Assembly (NCBI RefSeq): GCF_020532555.1
Contig: NZ_JAJBBR010000001.1
Coordinates: forward strand, 248,001-312,000
DNA from: Microvirga lenta
Lineage (GTDB): Bacteria > Pseudomonadota > Alphaproteobacteria > Rhizobiales > Beijerinckiaceae
Direction: 5' to 3'
DNA length: 64,000 nucleotides
In this document: positions 16,110 to 25,117 of the stretch, piece by piece
Position numbering within the stretch: position 1 is the stretch's first letter
How the letters are laid out: each line of letters begins with the position of its first letter
Program-made: the position numbers and the translations under genes
The notes under the pieces: model-generated
What the model saw: the letters and a program-made list of their open reading frames with translations, nothing else
The model's database searches: none
Told to the model about the DNA's origin: nothing

Positions 16110-18914
16110 ATGCTGGGACTACCCCTCACCTTCACGGTCCCCCTCGTCCTGACGGCGCTGGCGGCCCTGCCGGCCATCTGGCTGCTGCTGCGCATCACCC
16201 CGCCGCAGCCCAAGCGGGTCGATTTCCCGCCGCTGAAGATCCTCGCCGACCTGCGCCCCGAGCGCGAGACGCCCGCGCGGACGCCCTGGTGGCTCCTGCT
16301 GCTGCGTCTCGCCCTCGCGGCCTTTCTCATCATCGCCGCCGCGGGACCGATCTGGAACCCGATGGCGGCCGACAGCAGCCGCGCGCCGCTCCTGCTCGTC
16401 CTCGACAACGGCTTTGCCGCCGCGCACGACTGGCGGGAGCGGATGAACCTCGCCTCCGAGCGGATCGAGGCGGCCGGGCGCGAGGGCCGGACCGTGGCTC
16501 TCGTCGCGGCGGCGGGCGAACCCGTCGCCATCGAGCCGACGAGCCCGGCGGCCGCCCTGGAGCGTCTGCGCTCCTTCCAGCCGCTGCCCCACCTGCCGAA
16601 CCGCCAGCCCCATCTCGAACCGATCCGGCGCTATCTGGAAGCGTCCCCGGACGCGGAAATCGTTTGGATCAGCGACGGGGTCGCGGGCGTTGACGGACAA
16701 GGCTTCATCGAAGGCTTGGCTCAGATGGCGGAAGACCGGCGGATCACGGTGGTGAAGGCTGAGCGGGCTTCCGCCCTCGCCCTCGCGGGAGTCGAGAACA
16801 CCGGCGGCCAGCTCACGACCCGCATCATCCGGGCCGAGCCGAACGGGCGCGATGCCGGCATCGTGCGGGCCCTGGACCTGAAGAACCTGCCCCTCGCCGA
16901 TGCCCGCTTCAGCTTCGAAGGCAACGCGACCGAAACGACCGCCGCTTTCGACGTGCCGACGGAGATCCGCAACGCCATCGCGCGGATCGAGGTGCTCGGA
17001 GAGGGCTCCGCCGGAGCGGTCAGCCTCGTCGACGAGCGCGGCAAGCGCCGCCGGGTCGGCCTCGTCTTCGGCGGGACCTCCGACCAGGCGCAGCCGCTCC
17101 TGTCGCCCCTCTACTACATCGAGCGGGCGCTCTCGCCGTACAGCGAGATCCGGCACGGCCGCGGCGCCGTGGCCGATGCGGTGTCCCAGCTCATCGACGA
17201 ACAGGTCTCGGTTCTCGTCCTGGCCGATGTGGGCGGCCTCGACCGCGAGACCTTGGGCAGGGTGACCGAATTCGTGGAGAACGGCGGATTGCTTCTCCGC
17301 TTCGCGGGCTCCCGCCTTGCGGCGGGCAACGACGATCTCGTTCCCGTGCGCCTGCGCCGGGGCGGCCGCAACCTCGGCGGCACGCTCTCCTGGGACACGC
17401 CGAAGACTTTCGCCCCCTTCACGCGCGAAAGCCCGTTCTTCGGCCTGGCCGTGCCGGACGAGATCGGCGTCCGCCGCCAGATCCTCGCCGAGCCCGATGG
17501 CGATCTCGCCAGCAGGACCTGGGCCTCTCTGGCCGACGGCACGCCCATCGTGACCGCGGACAGGAAAGGGGACGGTCTCGTGGTCCTCTTCCACGTGACC
17601 GGCGACACCACCTGGTCCAACCTGCCTCTGTCGGGCCTGTTCGTGGACATGCTGCGCCGGATCACCGCCCTGGCCGGTGCGCCGAACGATGTCGGGGCGG
17701 AAGCCCGCAACGCGGAGAACCAGACCGTGGCGCCACGCCTCACCCTGGACGGCTACGGCACCTTCACGTCGCCGCCGGCGAATGCCCGCGCGGTGGTGAC
17801 GCGGGACTATGCCGAAAGAGCCACGGCGGAGCATCCGCCGGGCTTCTACGGCCCCGTGGATTCGAGCCTCGCGGTCAATGCCCTGGTGGCCGGCGACCGG
17901 CTGGCGCCGCTGAACTACGCCCCTCTCAATGCGCGCATGGCAGGGCTGGTCGGCGCTCAGACCATCGACCTGCGCGCCCCGCTCTTCACCCTCGCCCTGG
18001 TCCTGCTGCTCATCGACACCCTCGCCTCGCTCTGGCTCGGCGGGCATCTTGCGAACCTCACCGGCCGGATGCGCCGCGCCGGCGCGGGAGCCGCGCTCGT
18101 TCTGGCGGCGCTTCTGATCACCGGCCCGGCCGCCAATGTGGAGGCGCAGGAGCAGAGGCCGCCCGTGCGCGCCAACACGGATGCGGCCCTCGTGACGAGG
18201 CTCGCCTATGTGATTACCGGCGATGCCCAGGTGGACGAGACGAGCCGGGCCGGCCTGGCCGGTCTGACCCAGGTCCTCGCCCAGCGCACGGCCCTGCAGC
18301 CGGGCGAACCGATCGGCATCGATCCGGCACGGGACGAGATCGCCTTCTATCCCCTGATCTACTGGCCGATCGTCGCCAGCAGGCCCATTCCCTCGGAGGC
18401 CGCCATCCGCCGCATCGATGCCTTCATGAAGGGCGGCGGCACGGTGATCTTCGACACGCGCGACGCCTTTACCGCCCCCTCCAGCGGCGCCACGAGCCCC
18501 GAAGGGCAGCATCTGCGCCGGATGCTGGCCACCCTCGACATACCGGAACTGGAGCCCGTGCCGGCCGATCACGTGCTGACGAAGACGTTCTACATCCTGG
18601 ACAACTTCATGGGCCGCTACGCCACGGGCCAGACATGGGTCGAGGCGCTGCCGCCCGAGACGGAGGACGAGAGCACCCGCCCGGCACGATCCGGCGACGG
18701 GGTCTCGCCGATCATCATCACATCCAACGACCTAGCCGCGGCCTGGGCCGTCGGTCCGCGCGGCGAGGCGCTCTATCCCGTCGTCGGAAGCGACCCGCGC
18801 CAGCGGGAAATGGCGTATCGCGGCGGCGTCAACATCGTCATGTACGCGCTTACCGGCAATTACAAAGCCGACCAGGTCCACGTTCCGGCGCTGCTCGAAC
18901 GCCTTGGACAGTAG
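16110..18914 (+). CDS. BatA/DUF4159-domain membrane protein
   Basis: 934 residues. The N-terminus has the BatA-type membrane region (LPLTFTVPLVLTALAALPAIWLLLRI, then WWLLLLRLALAAFLIIAAAGP), followed by a long periplasmic or cytosolic part resembling a von Willebrand A fold (LLLVLDNGFAAAHDWRERM). A second pair of helices lies near 625-670, and the last 220 residues are a DUF4159 domain (LAYVITGDAQVDETSRAGL, IFDTRDAF, GGVNIVMYALTGNYK). The family is linked to MoxR and DUF58 genes and, in Bacteroides, to aerotolerance; the biochemical role is unknown. ATG 16110 follows the DUF58 stop by 3 bases. Confidence 0.88.
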   Translation: MLGLPLTFTVPLVLTALAALPAIWLLLRITPPQPKRVDFPPLKILADLRPERETPARTPWWLLLLRLALAAFLIIAAAGPIWNPMAADSSRAPLLLVLDNGFAAAHDWRERMNLASERIEAAGREGRTVALVAAAGEPVAIEPTSPAAALERLRSFQPLPHLPNRQPHLEPIRRYLEASPDAEIVWISDGVAGVDGQGFIEGLAQMAEDRRITVVKAERASALALAGVENTGGQLTTRIIRAEPNGRDAGIVRALDLKNLPLADARFSFEGNATETTAAFDVPTEIRNAIARIEVLGEGSAGAVSLVDERGKRRRVGLVFGGTSDQAQPLLSPLYYIERALSPYSEIRHGRGAVADAVSQLIDEQVSVLVLADVGGLDRETLGRVTEFVENGGLLLRFAGSRLAAGNDDLVPVRLRRGGRNLGGTLSWDTPKTFAPFTRESPFFGLAVPDEIGVRRQILAEPDGDLASRTWASLADGTPIVTADRKGDGLVVLFHVTGDTTWSNLPLSGLFVDMLRRITALAGAPNDVGAEARNAENQTVAPRLTLDGYGTFTSPPANARAVVTRDYAERATAEHPPGFYGPVDSSLAVNALVAGDRLAPLNYAPLNARMAGLVGAQTIDLRAPLFTLALVLLLIDTLASLWLGGHLANLTGRMRRAGAGAALVLAALLITGPAANVEAQEQRPPVRANTDAALVTRLAYVITGDAQVDETSRAGLAGLTQVLAQRTALQPGEPIGIDPARDEIAFYPLIYWPIVASRPIPSEAAIRRIDAFMKGGGTVIFDTRDAFTAPSSGATSPEGQHLRRMLATLDIPELEPVPADHVLTKTFYILDNFMGRYATGQTWVEALPPETEDESTRPARSGDGVSPIIITSNDLAAAWAVGPRGEALYPVVGSDPRQREMAYRGGVNIVMYALTGNYKADQVHVPALLERLGQ

Positions 18915-18929
18915 GTCGAGGAGAAATCA

Positions 18930-21002
18930 TTGCTCTCGATCAGCTTTTCTCCCCTCATTCCCACCTATGCCCTCTGGGCCGTGGGCGCGGTCGCCGCATT
19001 GCTGGCGCTCGTCGCCGTGCTGTCGCGGGGTCCCGTCGCGATCCTGAGGGCCATCGCTCTCGGCATGATCCTTCTCGCCCTCGCCAACCCTGCCCTCGTG
19101 CAGGAGGAGCGGGAGAAGGTGAAGGACATCGTCGCGGTGGTCATCGACCGCTCCACCTCCCAGACCCTCGGCGACCGACGCGAGATGACGGATCAGGTTC
19201 GGGCGGAACTGGAGCGCCGCTTCGGCTCGGTCGCCGACGTGGAGCCGCGCTATATCGAGGCCGATGACGGCGGCGGCGACGATGGCACCCGCCTCTTCGC
19301 GGCTCTCTCCAACGGCCTGGCCGACGTGCCGCCGGACCGTCTGGCGGGGGTGATCTTCGTCACCGACGGCGTCGTCCACGACATCCCTCCCTCTATCGAC
19401 GCGCTCGGCTTCAAGGCTCCGCTTCATGCCCTCATCACGGGGCGGCCCGACGAGCGCGACCGGCAGATCAAGCTTCTCGAAGCTCCCCGCTTCGGCATCG
19501 TCGGCAAGGAGCAGACGATCCGCGCCCAGGTGATGGAGCGAGGCGGCACCGGCTCCGCCTTCGTGACCGTGCGGCGCGACGGGCAGGTCCTGACGCGCCA
19601 GCAGGTGCGGGCCGATACGCCCTTTTCCATCCAGGCGCTCATCGAGCATGGCGGCACGAATGTGGTCGAGCTCGAGGTCGAGGGCCTCCCCGGCGAGCTG
19701 ACCCAGGCCAACAACCGTGCCGTGGTGCCCATCGAGGGCATTCGCGAGAAGCTCCGGGTGCTCCTGGTCTCGGGCGAACCCCATGCCGGCGAGCGGACCT
19801 GGCGCAACCTTCTCAAGTCCGACGCCAACGTGGATCTGGTCCACTTCACGATCCTGCGCCCCCCGGAGAAGCAGGACGGAACGCCGATCAACGAGCTGTC
19901 CCTCATCGCCTTCCCGACGCGGGAGCTGTTCCAGCAGAAGATCCAGGATTTCGACCTGATCATCTTCGATCGCTACGCCAACCAGAGCGTCCTGCCGTCG
20001 AGCTATTTCGAGAACATCGTGCGCTACGTGCGCGAGGGCGGCGCGGTTCTCGTCGCGGCGGGCCCGGAATTCGCCAGCTACGGCAGCCTCGCCCAGACGC
20101 GCCTTGCTCCGATCATTCCCGGCACCCCGGACGGACGCATCGTCGAGGAGCCGTACAAGGCCAGCATCACGACGACCGGCCAGCGGCACCCCGTGACCCG
20201 GGACCTGCCCGGCTCGGAGACGAGCCCGCCCGCCTGGGGAGAATGGCTGCGCATCGTCGGCTCTCAGGTCCAGTCCGGCTCGACCGTGATGTCGGGCGCC
20301 GACGACCTTCCACTCCTGGTTCTGCGCCGGGAGGAGAAGGGCCGGGTCGCCCTGCTCCTGTCCGACCATGCCTGGCTCTGGGCGCGCGGCTACAACGACG
20401 GCGGTCCTCACCTCGACCTGCTGCGCCGCCTCTCCCACTGGCTGATGAAGGAGCCCGCCCTCGAAGAGGAGGCCCTGCGTGCGAGCGTCACCGGCCGCGA
20501 GATCCATATCGAGCGGCAGACCATGAGCGAGCGCGCGGATCCCGTGACCCTGACCGCGCCGAGCGGTGCGGAGACCAGCATCGATCTCACGGAATCGCGG
20601 CCGGGCCTCTTTACGGCACAGGTGGAAGGCCGCGAGCTCGGACTTCACACCGTCCGCTCCGGCGATCTCATCGCCTTCGTCAGCGTCGGGCCCGCCAATC
20701 CGCGCGAGCTGACCGACGTGTTCAGCAACGTGGAGGCGCTGCAGCCCATCACGGACGCCACGGGCGGGTCGGTCCGGCGCGTGGCCATGGCAGGCGATCA
20801 GGGTATCACCGTGCCCCGCATCCTCGCGGTGCGCTCGGGCTCGCGCTTCTCCGGCGGAGACTGGATCGGGATCAGACCGAGCGAAAGCGCCATCGTTCGA
20901 GGCGTGTCGGTCTTCCCCGTGGCGCTCGGCTTCCTCGGACTCGTGCTCCTCATCGGAGCGACCCTGGCGGCGTGGCTCACCGAGGGCCGCCGCCGGGCCT
21001 GA
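18930..21002 (+). CDS. Membrane protein with a class I glutamine-amidotransferase-like domain
   Basis: 690 residues. Two N-terminal helices (ALWAVGAVAALLALVAVLSRG, AILRAIALGMILLALANPAL), a vWA-like stretch starting VVIDRSTSQTL, a GATase-I-like region around DLIIFDRYANQSVLPSSYFENIVRYVREGGAVLVAAGPEF, and a C-terminal helix (ALGFLGLVLLIGATLAAWL). The site where a catalytic Cys would sit reads AAGPEF, so amidotransferase activity is unlikely. The start is TTG 18930 with GGAG about 8 bases upstream; no earlier start fits. It closes the MoxR operon and converges on the GNAT gene. Confidence 0.85.
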   Translation: MLSISFSPLIPTYALWAVGAVAALLALVAVLSRGPVAILRAIALGMILLALANPALVQEEREKVKDIVAVVIDRSTSQTLGDRREMTDQVRAELERRFGSVADVEPRYIEADDGGGDDGTRLFAALSNGLADVPPDRLAGVIFVTDGVVHDIPPSIDALGFKAPLHALITGRPDERDRQIKLLEAPRFGIVGKEQTIRAQVMERGGTGSAFVTVRRDGQVLTRQQVRADTPFSIQALIEHGGTNVVELEVEGLPGELTQANNRAVVPIEGIREKLRVLLVSGEPHAGERTWRNLLKSDANVDLVHFTILRPPEKQDGTPINELSLIAFPTRELFQQKIQDFDLIIFDRYANQSVLPSSYFENIVRYVREGGAVLVAAGPEFASYGSLAQTRLAPIIPGTPDGRIVEEPYKASITTTGQRHPVTRDLPGSETSPPAWGEWLRIVGSQVQSGSTVMSGADDLPLLVLRREEKGRVALLLSDHAWLWARGYNDGGPHLDLLRRLSHWLMKEPALEEEALRASVTGREIHIERQTMSERADPVTLTAPSGAETSIDLTESRPGLFTAQVEGRELGLHTVRSGDLIAFVSVGPANPRELTDVFSNVEALQPITDATGGSVRRVAMAGDQGITVPRILAVRSGSRFSGGDWIGIRPSESAIVRGVSVFPVALGFLGLVLLIGATLAAWLTEGRRRA

Positions 21003-21004
21003 GA

Positions 21005-21514
21005 TCAGGAGGTCGCGGGCAGCGGAGCCACCAGTCCGGCGGCGCGGGACAGAGCCCCCTCCTCCAGTTCCAGGGCAAGGAACCGGTCGGGATTGACCGG
21101 GCCGGGAAGCTGGAGGTGACGAGGCGGGACGCGCTTGAACCCGAAGCGGGCATAGTAGGGCTCGTCCCCGACCAGAAGCACCAGGGTGTGCCCCCTCTCC
21201 TTCGCCGCCTGAAGAGAGCGCTTCATGAGCGCGGCGCCGATTCCCCTGCTTTCGAAGGCCGGCTCCACCGTCAGGGGCCCGAGCATCAGGGCCCGCTCCT
21301 GTCCGGCGAGGACCGGCGTCATGCGGACGGAGCCGACGAGGAGGGTTCCGACCAGGGCCGTGAAGGAGAGGTCGAGCAGGTGCGGCGCCCCTTCGCGCAG
21401 GCGCGAGGCCGTGCGGGCGAAACGCCCGGGCCCGAAGGCGCGCTCGTGCAGGCGCTCGATGGCCTCGGCGTCGATCGGTTGCTCGGAGCGGATGATCAGG
21501 GAGAGTTCGGTCAT
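21005..21514 (-). CDS. GNAT-family N-acetyltransferase (YhbS-like)
   Basis: 169 residues. The acetyl-CoA-binding motif A is LGPLTVEPAFESRGIGAALMKRSLQAAKERGHTLVLLVGD, followed by EPYYARFGFKRVP, matching YhbS-type acetyltransferases. The acceptor is unknown. It lies on the minus strand behind the NUDIX gene and converges on the MoxR operon. The intervening 150 bases (21515-21665) hold no supported gene. Confidence 0.88.
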   Translation of the reverse strand: MTELSLIIRSEQPIDAEAIERLHERAFGPGRFARTASRLREGAPHLLDLSFTALVGTLLVGSVRMTPVLAGQERALMLGPLTVEPAFESRGIGAALMKRSLQAAKERGHTLVLLVGDEPYYARFGFKRVPPRHLQLPGPVNPDRFLALELEEGALSRAAGLVAPLPATS

Positions 21515-21665
21515 GGACGGACCCGGAAGATGGCGGTGAGGACAGTGGCGGCGTGACGGAAGTCAGCCCTGTCGTCGTCGCTGGATCCGGATCGGTGTCA
21601 TGAGGATGGGTTGTCCCTGGAGGTTCTTGGCCATAGCAGCGTCGGCGACGCTGCGCAAACGGTTC

Positions 21666-22148
21666 TCACCATGTCTCCGCCAGAGGCTCGCCCGAGACGA
21701 TCTCGGCCAGGCGGCGGCGCGTCGCGGCCGTCGTGCCTTCGGGCAGCGCGTCGAGCGGAAAGAATCCCGCCTCCGCAATCTCCCGGTCCGGCTGCTTGGG
21801 CTCGACCACCGTAAAGTCCCGGATCACGTAGACCAGGACGTGGTCGCGCCGGGACACGCGGGCATTGAAGAACACGCCGAAGAGCTGCGGGGGCGCAGCA
21901 ATGTCGATGCGGGCTTCCTCATGCAGCTCGCGCTTCAACGCCTGGAGCGGCGTCTCGCCCGTCTCGACGCCGCCGCCGGGCAGGTGCCATCCCGCGACAT
22001 AGGTATGCCGAATGAGAAACACCCTGCCTTGCGAGTCGAGCACGGCACCGCGCACGCCGAGGGTCAGGCCGCGCGAGACGCGCCAGTAACTGTGCAATCC
22101 CCATTGGAGAACACGCTGGAACCGGCTCGGTTTGTGGGATTCGGACAT
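21666..22148 (-). CDS. NUDIX hydrolase
   Basis: 160 residues with a clean NUDIX box: GGGVETGETPLQALKRELHEEARID, where the G, E, and REUxEE positions can be read. It hydrolyses a nucleoside-diphosphate-linked substrate that cannot be identified from sequence. The N-terminal half (LQWGLHSYWRVSRGLTLGVRGAVLDSQGRVFLIRH) is common in Rhizobiales orthologues. It is probably the first gene of a short unit with the GNAT gene. Confidence 0.9.
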   Translation of the reverse strand: MSESHKPSRFQRVLQWGLHSYWRVSRGLTLGVRGAVLDSQGRVFLIRHTYVAGWHLPGGGVETGETPLQALKRELHEEARIDIAAPPQLFGVFFNARVSRRDHVLVYVIRDFTVVEPKQPDREIAEAGFFPLDALPEGTTAATRRRLAEIVSGEPLAETW

Positions 22149-22281
22149 TGGACCAGCGAATCACAACAAGATTACAGAAATCTGAACGGAGCCCCGCAAT
22201 ATTTGCATGGCTGTCGCGCCGAATTGGCGCGTGACCCGCGCGATGCGCAGGACTAAGACTGCGCCAACAAAAGGTGTTCCA

Positions 22282-22401
22282 ATGTTTCTCTCCCTCGTCC
22301 TCTCTCTTCTCAATCGCTCCTCCCGCTTCACGTGGTCTCCGGCTCTGAGCCTGGAGGATCGCTCGATCTATTCGACCCTGATCCCCGGCGCCCAGTACTG
22401 A
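22282..22401 (+). CDS. Possible 39-residue peptide upstream of mbfA
   Basis: A short plus-strand frame MFLSLVLSLLNRSSRFTW... ending PGAQY, with AAGGTG 6 bases before the ATG. It has a hydrophobic N-terminus and no recognisable family. It lies in the 320-bp gap between the NUDIX gene and mbfA and ends 39 bases before the mbfA operator. It may be a small gene or chance; an alternative GTG/ATG upstream at 22207 would lengthen it without adding recognisable sequence. Confidence 0.25.
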   Translation: MFLSLVLSLLNRSSRFTWSPALSLEDRSIYSTLIPGAQY

Positions 22402-22418
22402 CGCCCCCTTCCAGGGAC

Positions 22419-22448
22419 TTGGCTGTAGGACGATCATCTGTTTAGAAT
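22419..22448 (+). promoter_or_regulatory. Probable mbfA promoter overlapping the ICE operator
   Basis: TTGGCT (22419-22424), an 18-base spacer and TAGAAT (22443-22448). The -10 hexamer lies inside the palindrome at 22440-22458, so a protein bound there would block RNA polymerase. Confidence 0.4.
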
Positions 22449-22458
22449 AATTCTAAAC
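22440..22458. promoter_or_regulatory. Iron control element (ICE/Irr box) in front of mbfA
   Basis: The 19-base palindrome GTTTAGAATAATTCTAAAC has perfect 9-base arms around one central base. It matches the TTTAGAA-N3-TTCTAAA iron control element bound by Irr in Rhizobiales. It sits directly before the ribosome site of mbfA. In Agrobacterium and Bradyrhizobium, mbfA is repressed by Irr when iron is scarce; the same control is inferred here. Confidence 0.85.
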
Positions 22459-22469
22459 AGGAGGTCTCC

Positions 22470-23441
22470 ATGAAGGCCCTTTCCGAGCTGACGGAGCGCG
22501 AGGTCGTCGCCCTCGCAATTGCCAGCGAAGAGGAGGACTCGCGAATCTATCAGAGTTTCGCAGATCGTCTTCGCTCCGACTTCCCTGCCTCCGCCAGCGT
22601 CTTCGACGCCATGGCGGAGGAGGAGCGGGACCACCGCAACTCTCTCTACGGCTTCTATCGCTCCCGCTTCGGCGAGCACCTGCCCCCGATCCGACGGGAG
22701 GATGTGCGCGGCTTCCTGAAGCGCCGCACCGTGTGGTGGAGCCCTCATCTCGACCTCGCAAAGATGCGCCGGGAGGCGGAGCTCATGGAGCTCCAGGCCG
22801 CCCGATTCTACGAGACGGCTGCCGGGCAGACCCTCGATGTGGGCGTGCGCGAACTCTTCACCCGCCTGGCCGAGGTCGAGCGCGGCCACGAGCGCAAGGC
22901 GAGCCAGCTTCATGAGGCCCACCTCACCGAGAATGCAGAGGCGGCGGAAGAGGCCGCCCGCAAACGGCTCTTCGTGCTGCAATACGTGCAGCCGGGGCTG
23001 GCGGGCCTGATCGACGGGTCCGTTTCGACTCTCGCGCCGCTCTTCGCCGCAGCCTTCGCCACGCAGAACAACAAGGAGACCTTCCTGGTCGGCCTCGCCG
23101 CATCCGTCGGAGCGGGAATCAGCATGGGCCTGACCGAAGCGCTCTCCGACGACGGCCAGATCACCGGACGAGGTTCGCCGTGGCTGCGGGGGCTCGTCTG
23201 CGGCTTCATGACCGCGGCCGGCGGCATCGGCCACACCCTGCCCTATCTCGTGCCCGATTCCTGGCCGAATGCGTTCCTGCTGGCGACGAGCATCGCGGCC
23301 GTCGTCGTGGCGGCGGAACTCGTCGCAATCTCGTGGATCCGCACGAAATACATGGACACGCCTTTCCTGAGCGCCACATATCAGGTGATCGTCGGAGGCG
23401 TCCTGGTTCTCCTGGCCGGTATCTTCATCGGCAGCGCTTGA
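22470..23441 (+). CDS. mbfA: Membrane-bound ferritin A, iron exporter
   Basis: 323 residues in two parts. Residues 1-150 form a ferritin-like (rubrerythrin-type) di-iron domain with carboxylate/His pairs: E20-E21, E52-x-x-H55, EAELMEL around 103-107 and E137-x-x-H140. Residues about 165-323 form a VIT1/CCC1-like membrane domain (VQPGLAGLIDGSVSTLAPLFAAAFA and four further helices). MbfA exports ferrous iron and protects against peroxide stress. AGGAGG precedes the ATG at good spacing. The upstream ICE palindrome makes it a probable member of the Irr regulon. It stands alone as a transcription unit. Confidence 0.93.
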   Translation: MKALSELTEREVVALAIASEEEDSRIYQSFADRLRSDFPASASVFDAMAEEERDHRNSLYGFYRSRFGEHLPPIRREDVRGFLKRRTVWWSPHLDLAKMRREAELMELQAARFYETAAGQTLDVGVRELFTRLAEVERGHERKASQLHEAHLTENAEAAEEAARKRLFVLQYVQPGLAGLIDGSVSTLAPLFAAAFATQNNKETFLVGLAASVGAGISMGLTEALSDDGQITGRGSPWLRGLVCGFMTAAGGIGHTLPYLVPDSWPNAFLLATSIAAVVVAAELVAISWIRTKYMDTPFLSATYQVIVGGVLVLLAGIFIGSA

Positions 23442-23494
23442 CGCAGCGATGCGGCTCGACGAAGTCTCAACCCAGCCTCTACATTCGAGCCATC

Positions 23495-24409
23495 ATGTTT
23501 CGCATCGCCCATCTGACCGACCCGCATGTGGGACCGCTGCCGAGGCCGAAGCTCCGCCATCTGATGAGCAAGCGCCTTACCGGCTGGTACAACTGGCACC
23601 GCAGCCGCCAGGACATGCACGACATGGAGCTTCTGGCGGAGCTCGTCGCCGACATTCACGATCAGAAACCCGATCACATCACCTGCACCGGCGACACCTG
23701 CAATATCGGCCTGCCGAGCGAATGGGCGACGTCGCGCGTGTTCCTCGAAGGCCTCGGCGATCCATCCCGGGTCAGCTTCGTTCCCGGCAATCACGATGCC
23801 TATGTGATGGGCTCGCTCGAAGGCCTGTTGAAGGAGGTGTCGCCCTGGACCCGCGGAGACGACGGATCGGAGGGTGCGTTTCCCTTCCTGCGCCGCTACG
23901 GCCCTATCGCGATGATCGGGCTCTCCTCCGCCATTCCAACCCTGCCCTTCGTGGCGAGCGGCCGCGTCGGGTCGAAGCAGCGCGCAGTCGCGGAGGAGAT
24001 CCTGAGCGAGTTGGGCAAGGATCCATCCTGCTTCCGCATCGTCCTCATTCACCACCCGCCCCACGTGGGCGGTGCCCAGCCGGGCCGCAACCTGACCGAT
24101 GCCCACAAGTTCGAGGACATCATCCGCCGCGTCGGCGCGGAGCTGGTTCTCCATGGACACAACCATGTGGGCTCCCTGGCGCATCTCGATGGCCCGCGCG
24201 GTCCCGTGCCGGTCGTCGGGGCTCCCTCCGCCTCGGCGCGGGGCGGCACCCTGACCCACACGGCGGGCTACCATCTCTTCACCGTCGAGCAGGATGAAAC
24301 GGGCTTTCTCCTCAAGGCGGAATTGCGCGGCCTGAAGCCCGACGGCAGTGTCGGCGGCATGGGCATGCTCTCCCTCGGCCGCATCCGTCAACCTCACGAG
24401 GGCCCATGA
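23495..24409 (+). CDS. Calcineurin-like metallophosphoesterase
   Basis: 304 residues with the complete set of metal-binding motifs in order: LTDPHVG (near 8-14), GDTCN, GNHDA, HHPPH and HGHNH. These coordinate two metals for phosphodiester or phosphomonoester hydrolysis. Nucleotide or phospholipid substrates are possible (the family includes UDP-sugar and cAMP phosphodiesterases); sequence does not decide. ATG 23495 starts exactly at the fold (MFRIAHLTDPH). Its stop overlaps the next ATG (ATGA), so it is translationally coupled to the YbaK gene. Confidence 0.9.
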   Translation: MFRIAHLTDPHVGPLPRPKLRHLMSKRLTGWYNWHRSRQDMHDMELLAELVADIHDQKPDHITCTGDTCNIGLPSEWATSRVFLEGLGDPSRVSFVPGNHDAYVMGSLEGLLKEVSPWTRGDDGSEGAFPFLRRYGPIAMIGLSSAIPTLPFVASGRVGSKQRAVAEEILSELGKDPSCFRIVLIHHPPHVGGAQPGRNLTDAHKFEDIIRRVGAELVLHGHNHVGSLAHLDGPRGPVPVVGAPSASARGGTLTHTAGYHLFTVEQDETGFLLKAELRGLKPDGSVGGMGMLSLGRIRQPHEGP

Positions 24410-24885
24410 ACGCTCCCCTGACCTCGAGCAGCCAGCGGGTCCAGGCCGCCGCCGAAAGGCTGGGCCTCTCGATCTCGATTCTGGAAATGCCGCAATCGAC
24501 ACGCACCGCCGAGGAGGCCGCGGCAGCCTGCGGCTGCGATGTGGCGCAGATCGTAAAGTCCCTGGTGTTTCAGGGCGCCGGGAGCGGACAGCCCTATCTG
24601 CTTCTCGTGTCGGGCAAGAACCGTGTCGACGAAGAGGGAGTGGCCGGGCACATCGGCGAGGCGCTGCTCCGCCCGGATGCGGCGCAGGTGCGTTCGTGGA
24701 CGGGCTATGCCATCGGCGGCATCCCGCCTTTCGGACATGCCATGCCCCTGCGCACGTTGGTCGATCGCGACCTGCTCGGGCACGACATCGTCTGGGCGGC
24801 GGCAGGCACACCGCGCGCGGTGTTCTCGACAGACCCCAAAGCTCTCATGCAGGCGACCGGCGCCGAAATCATCGCAGTTGCCTGA
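24406..24885 (+). CDS. YbaK/prolyl-tRNA-deacylase-domain protein
   Basis: 159 residues of the YbaK/aminoacyl-tRNA deacylase fold: CDVAQIVKSLVFQ with the usual catalytic Lys, LLLVSGKNRVDE, and the GYAIGGIPPFGH loop. Members hydrolyse mischarged aminoacyl-tRNA (for example Cys- or Ala-tRNAPro) in trans; the exact specificity is unknown. It is coupled to the phosphoesterase gene by an ATGA overlap. The 230 bases after it hold a stress promoter for the next gene. Confidence 0.88.
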   Translation: MNAPLTSSSQRVQAAAERLGLSISILEMPQSTRTAEEAAAACGCDVAQIVKSLVFQGAGSGQPYLLLVSGKNRVDEEGVAGHIGEALLRPDAAQVRSWTGYAIGGIPPFGHAMPLRTLVDRDLLGHDIVWAAAGTPRAVFSTDPKALMQATGAEIIAVA

Positions 24886-25006
24886 GCACTCCCGCCCAAC
24901 AACGTAAAGACTTGAGCTTCCTTTCTTCTGTATACGCGCACAATCTTCATCAATAGGCCAAGCTTAACGGTCAAGCTTGTACTATGATAAGATTATTTCC
25001 TATTTT

Positions 25007-25031
25007 GGAACCGCCCAGATGCTTCGTCGTT
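25007..25031 (+). promoter_or_regulatory. EcfG-type general stress promoter of the DUF4142 gene
   Basis: Exact GGAAC (25007-25011), a 16-base spacer, and CGTT (25028-25031). This is the alphaproteobacterial EcfG (sigma EcfG/PhyR) consensus. It predicts induction of the following gene by general stress, with a leader of about 80 bases before ATG 25118. Confidence 0.7.
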
Positions 25032-25117
25032 GACGGGGTGCAGCAGCCACCTATGCCTTTCGCGAGCCCGTTCGGCTTGCCGCGGTGATCTGCAACCCGG
25101 AAACAGGAGCTCTTCCC

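Noticed and set aside
16119-18572. Very long (817 aa) antisense frame opposite the BatA/DUF4159 gene
   Set aside because: High-GC codon bias opens antisense frames; the product is Arg/Gly/Glu-rich with no family motif, whereas the sense frame has clear domains and operon spacing.
19930-20120. Active glutamine amidotransferase in the 690-aa protein
   Set aside because: The position expected for the catalytic Cys reads AAGPEF; only the fold, not the activity, can be supported.
21563-21778. 71-aa minus-strand frame between the GNAT and NUDIX genes
   Set aside because: Overlaps the NUDIX C-terminus in another frame and has no ribosome site near the later Met; nothing supports expression.
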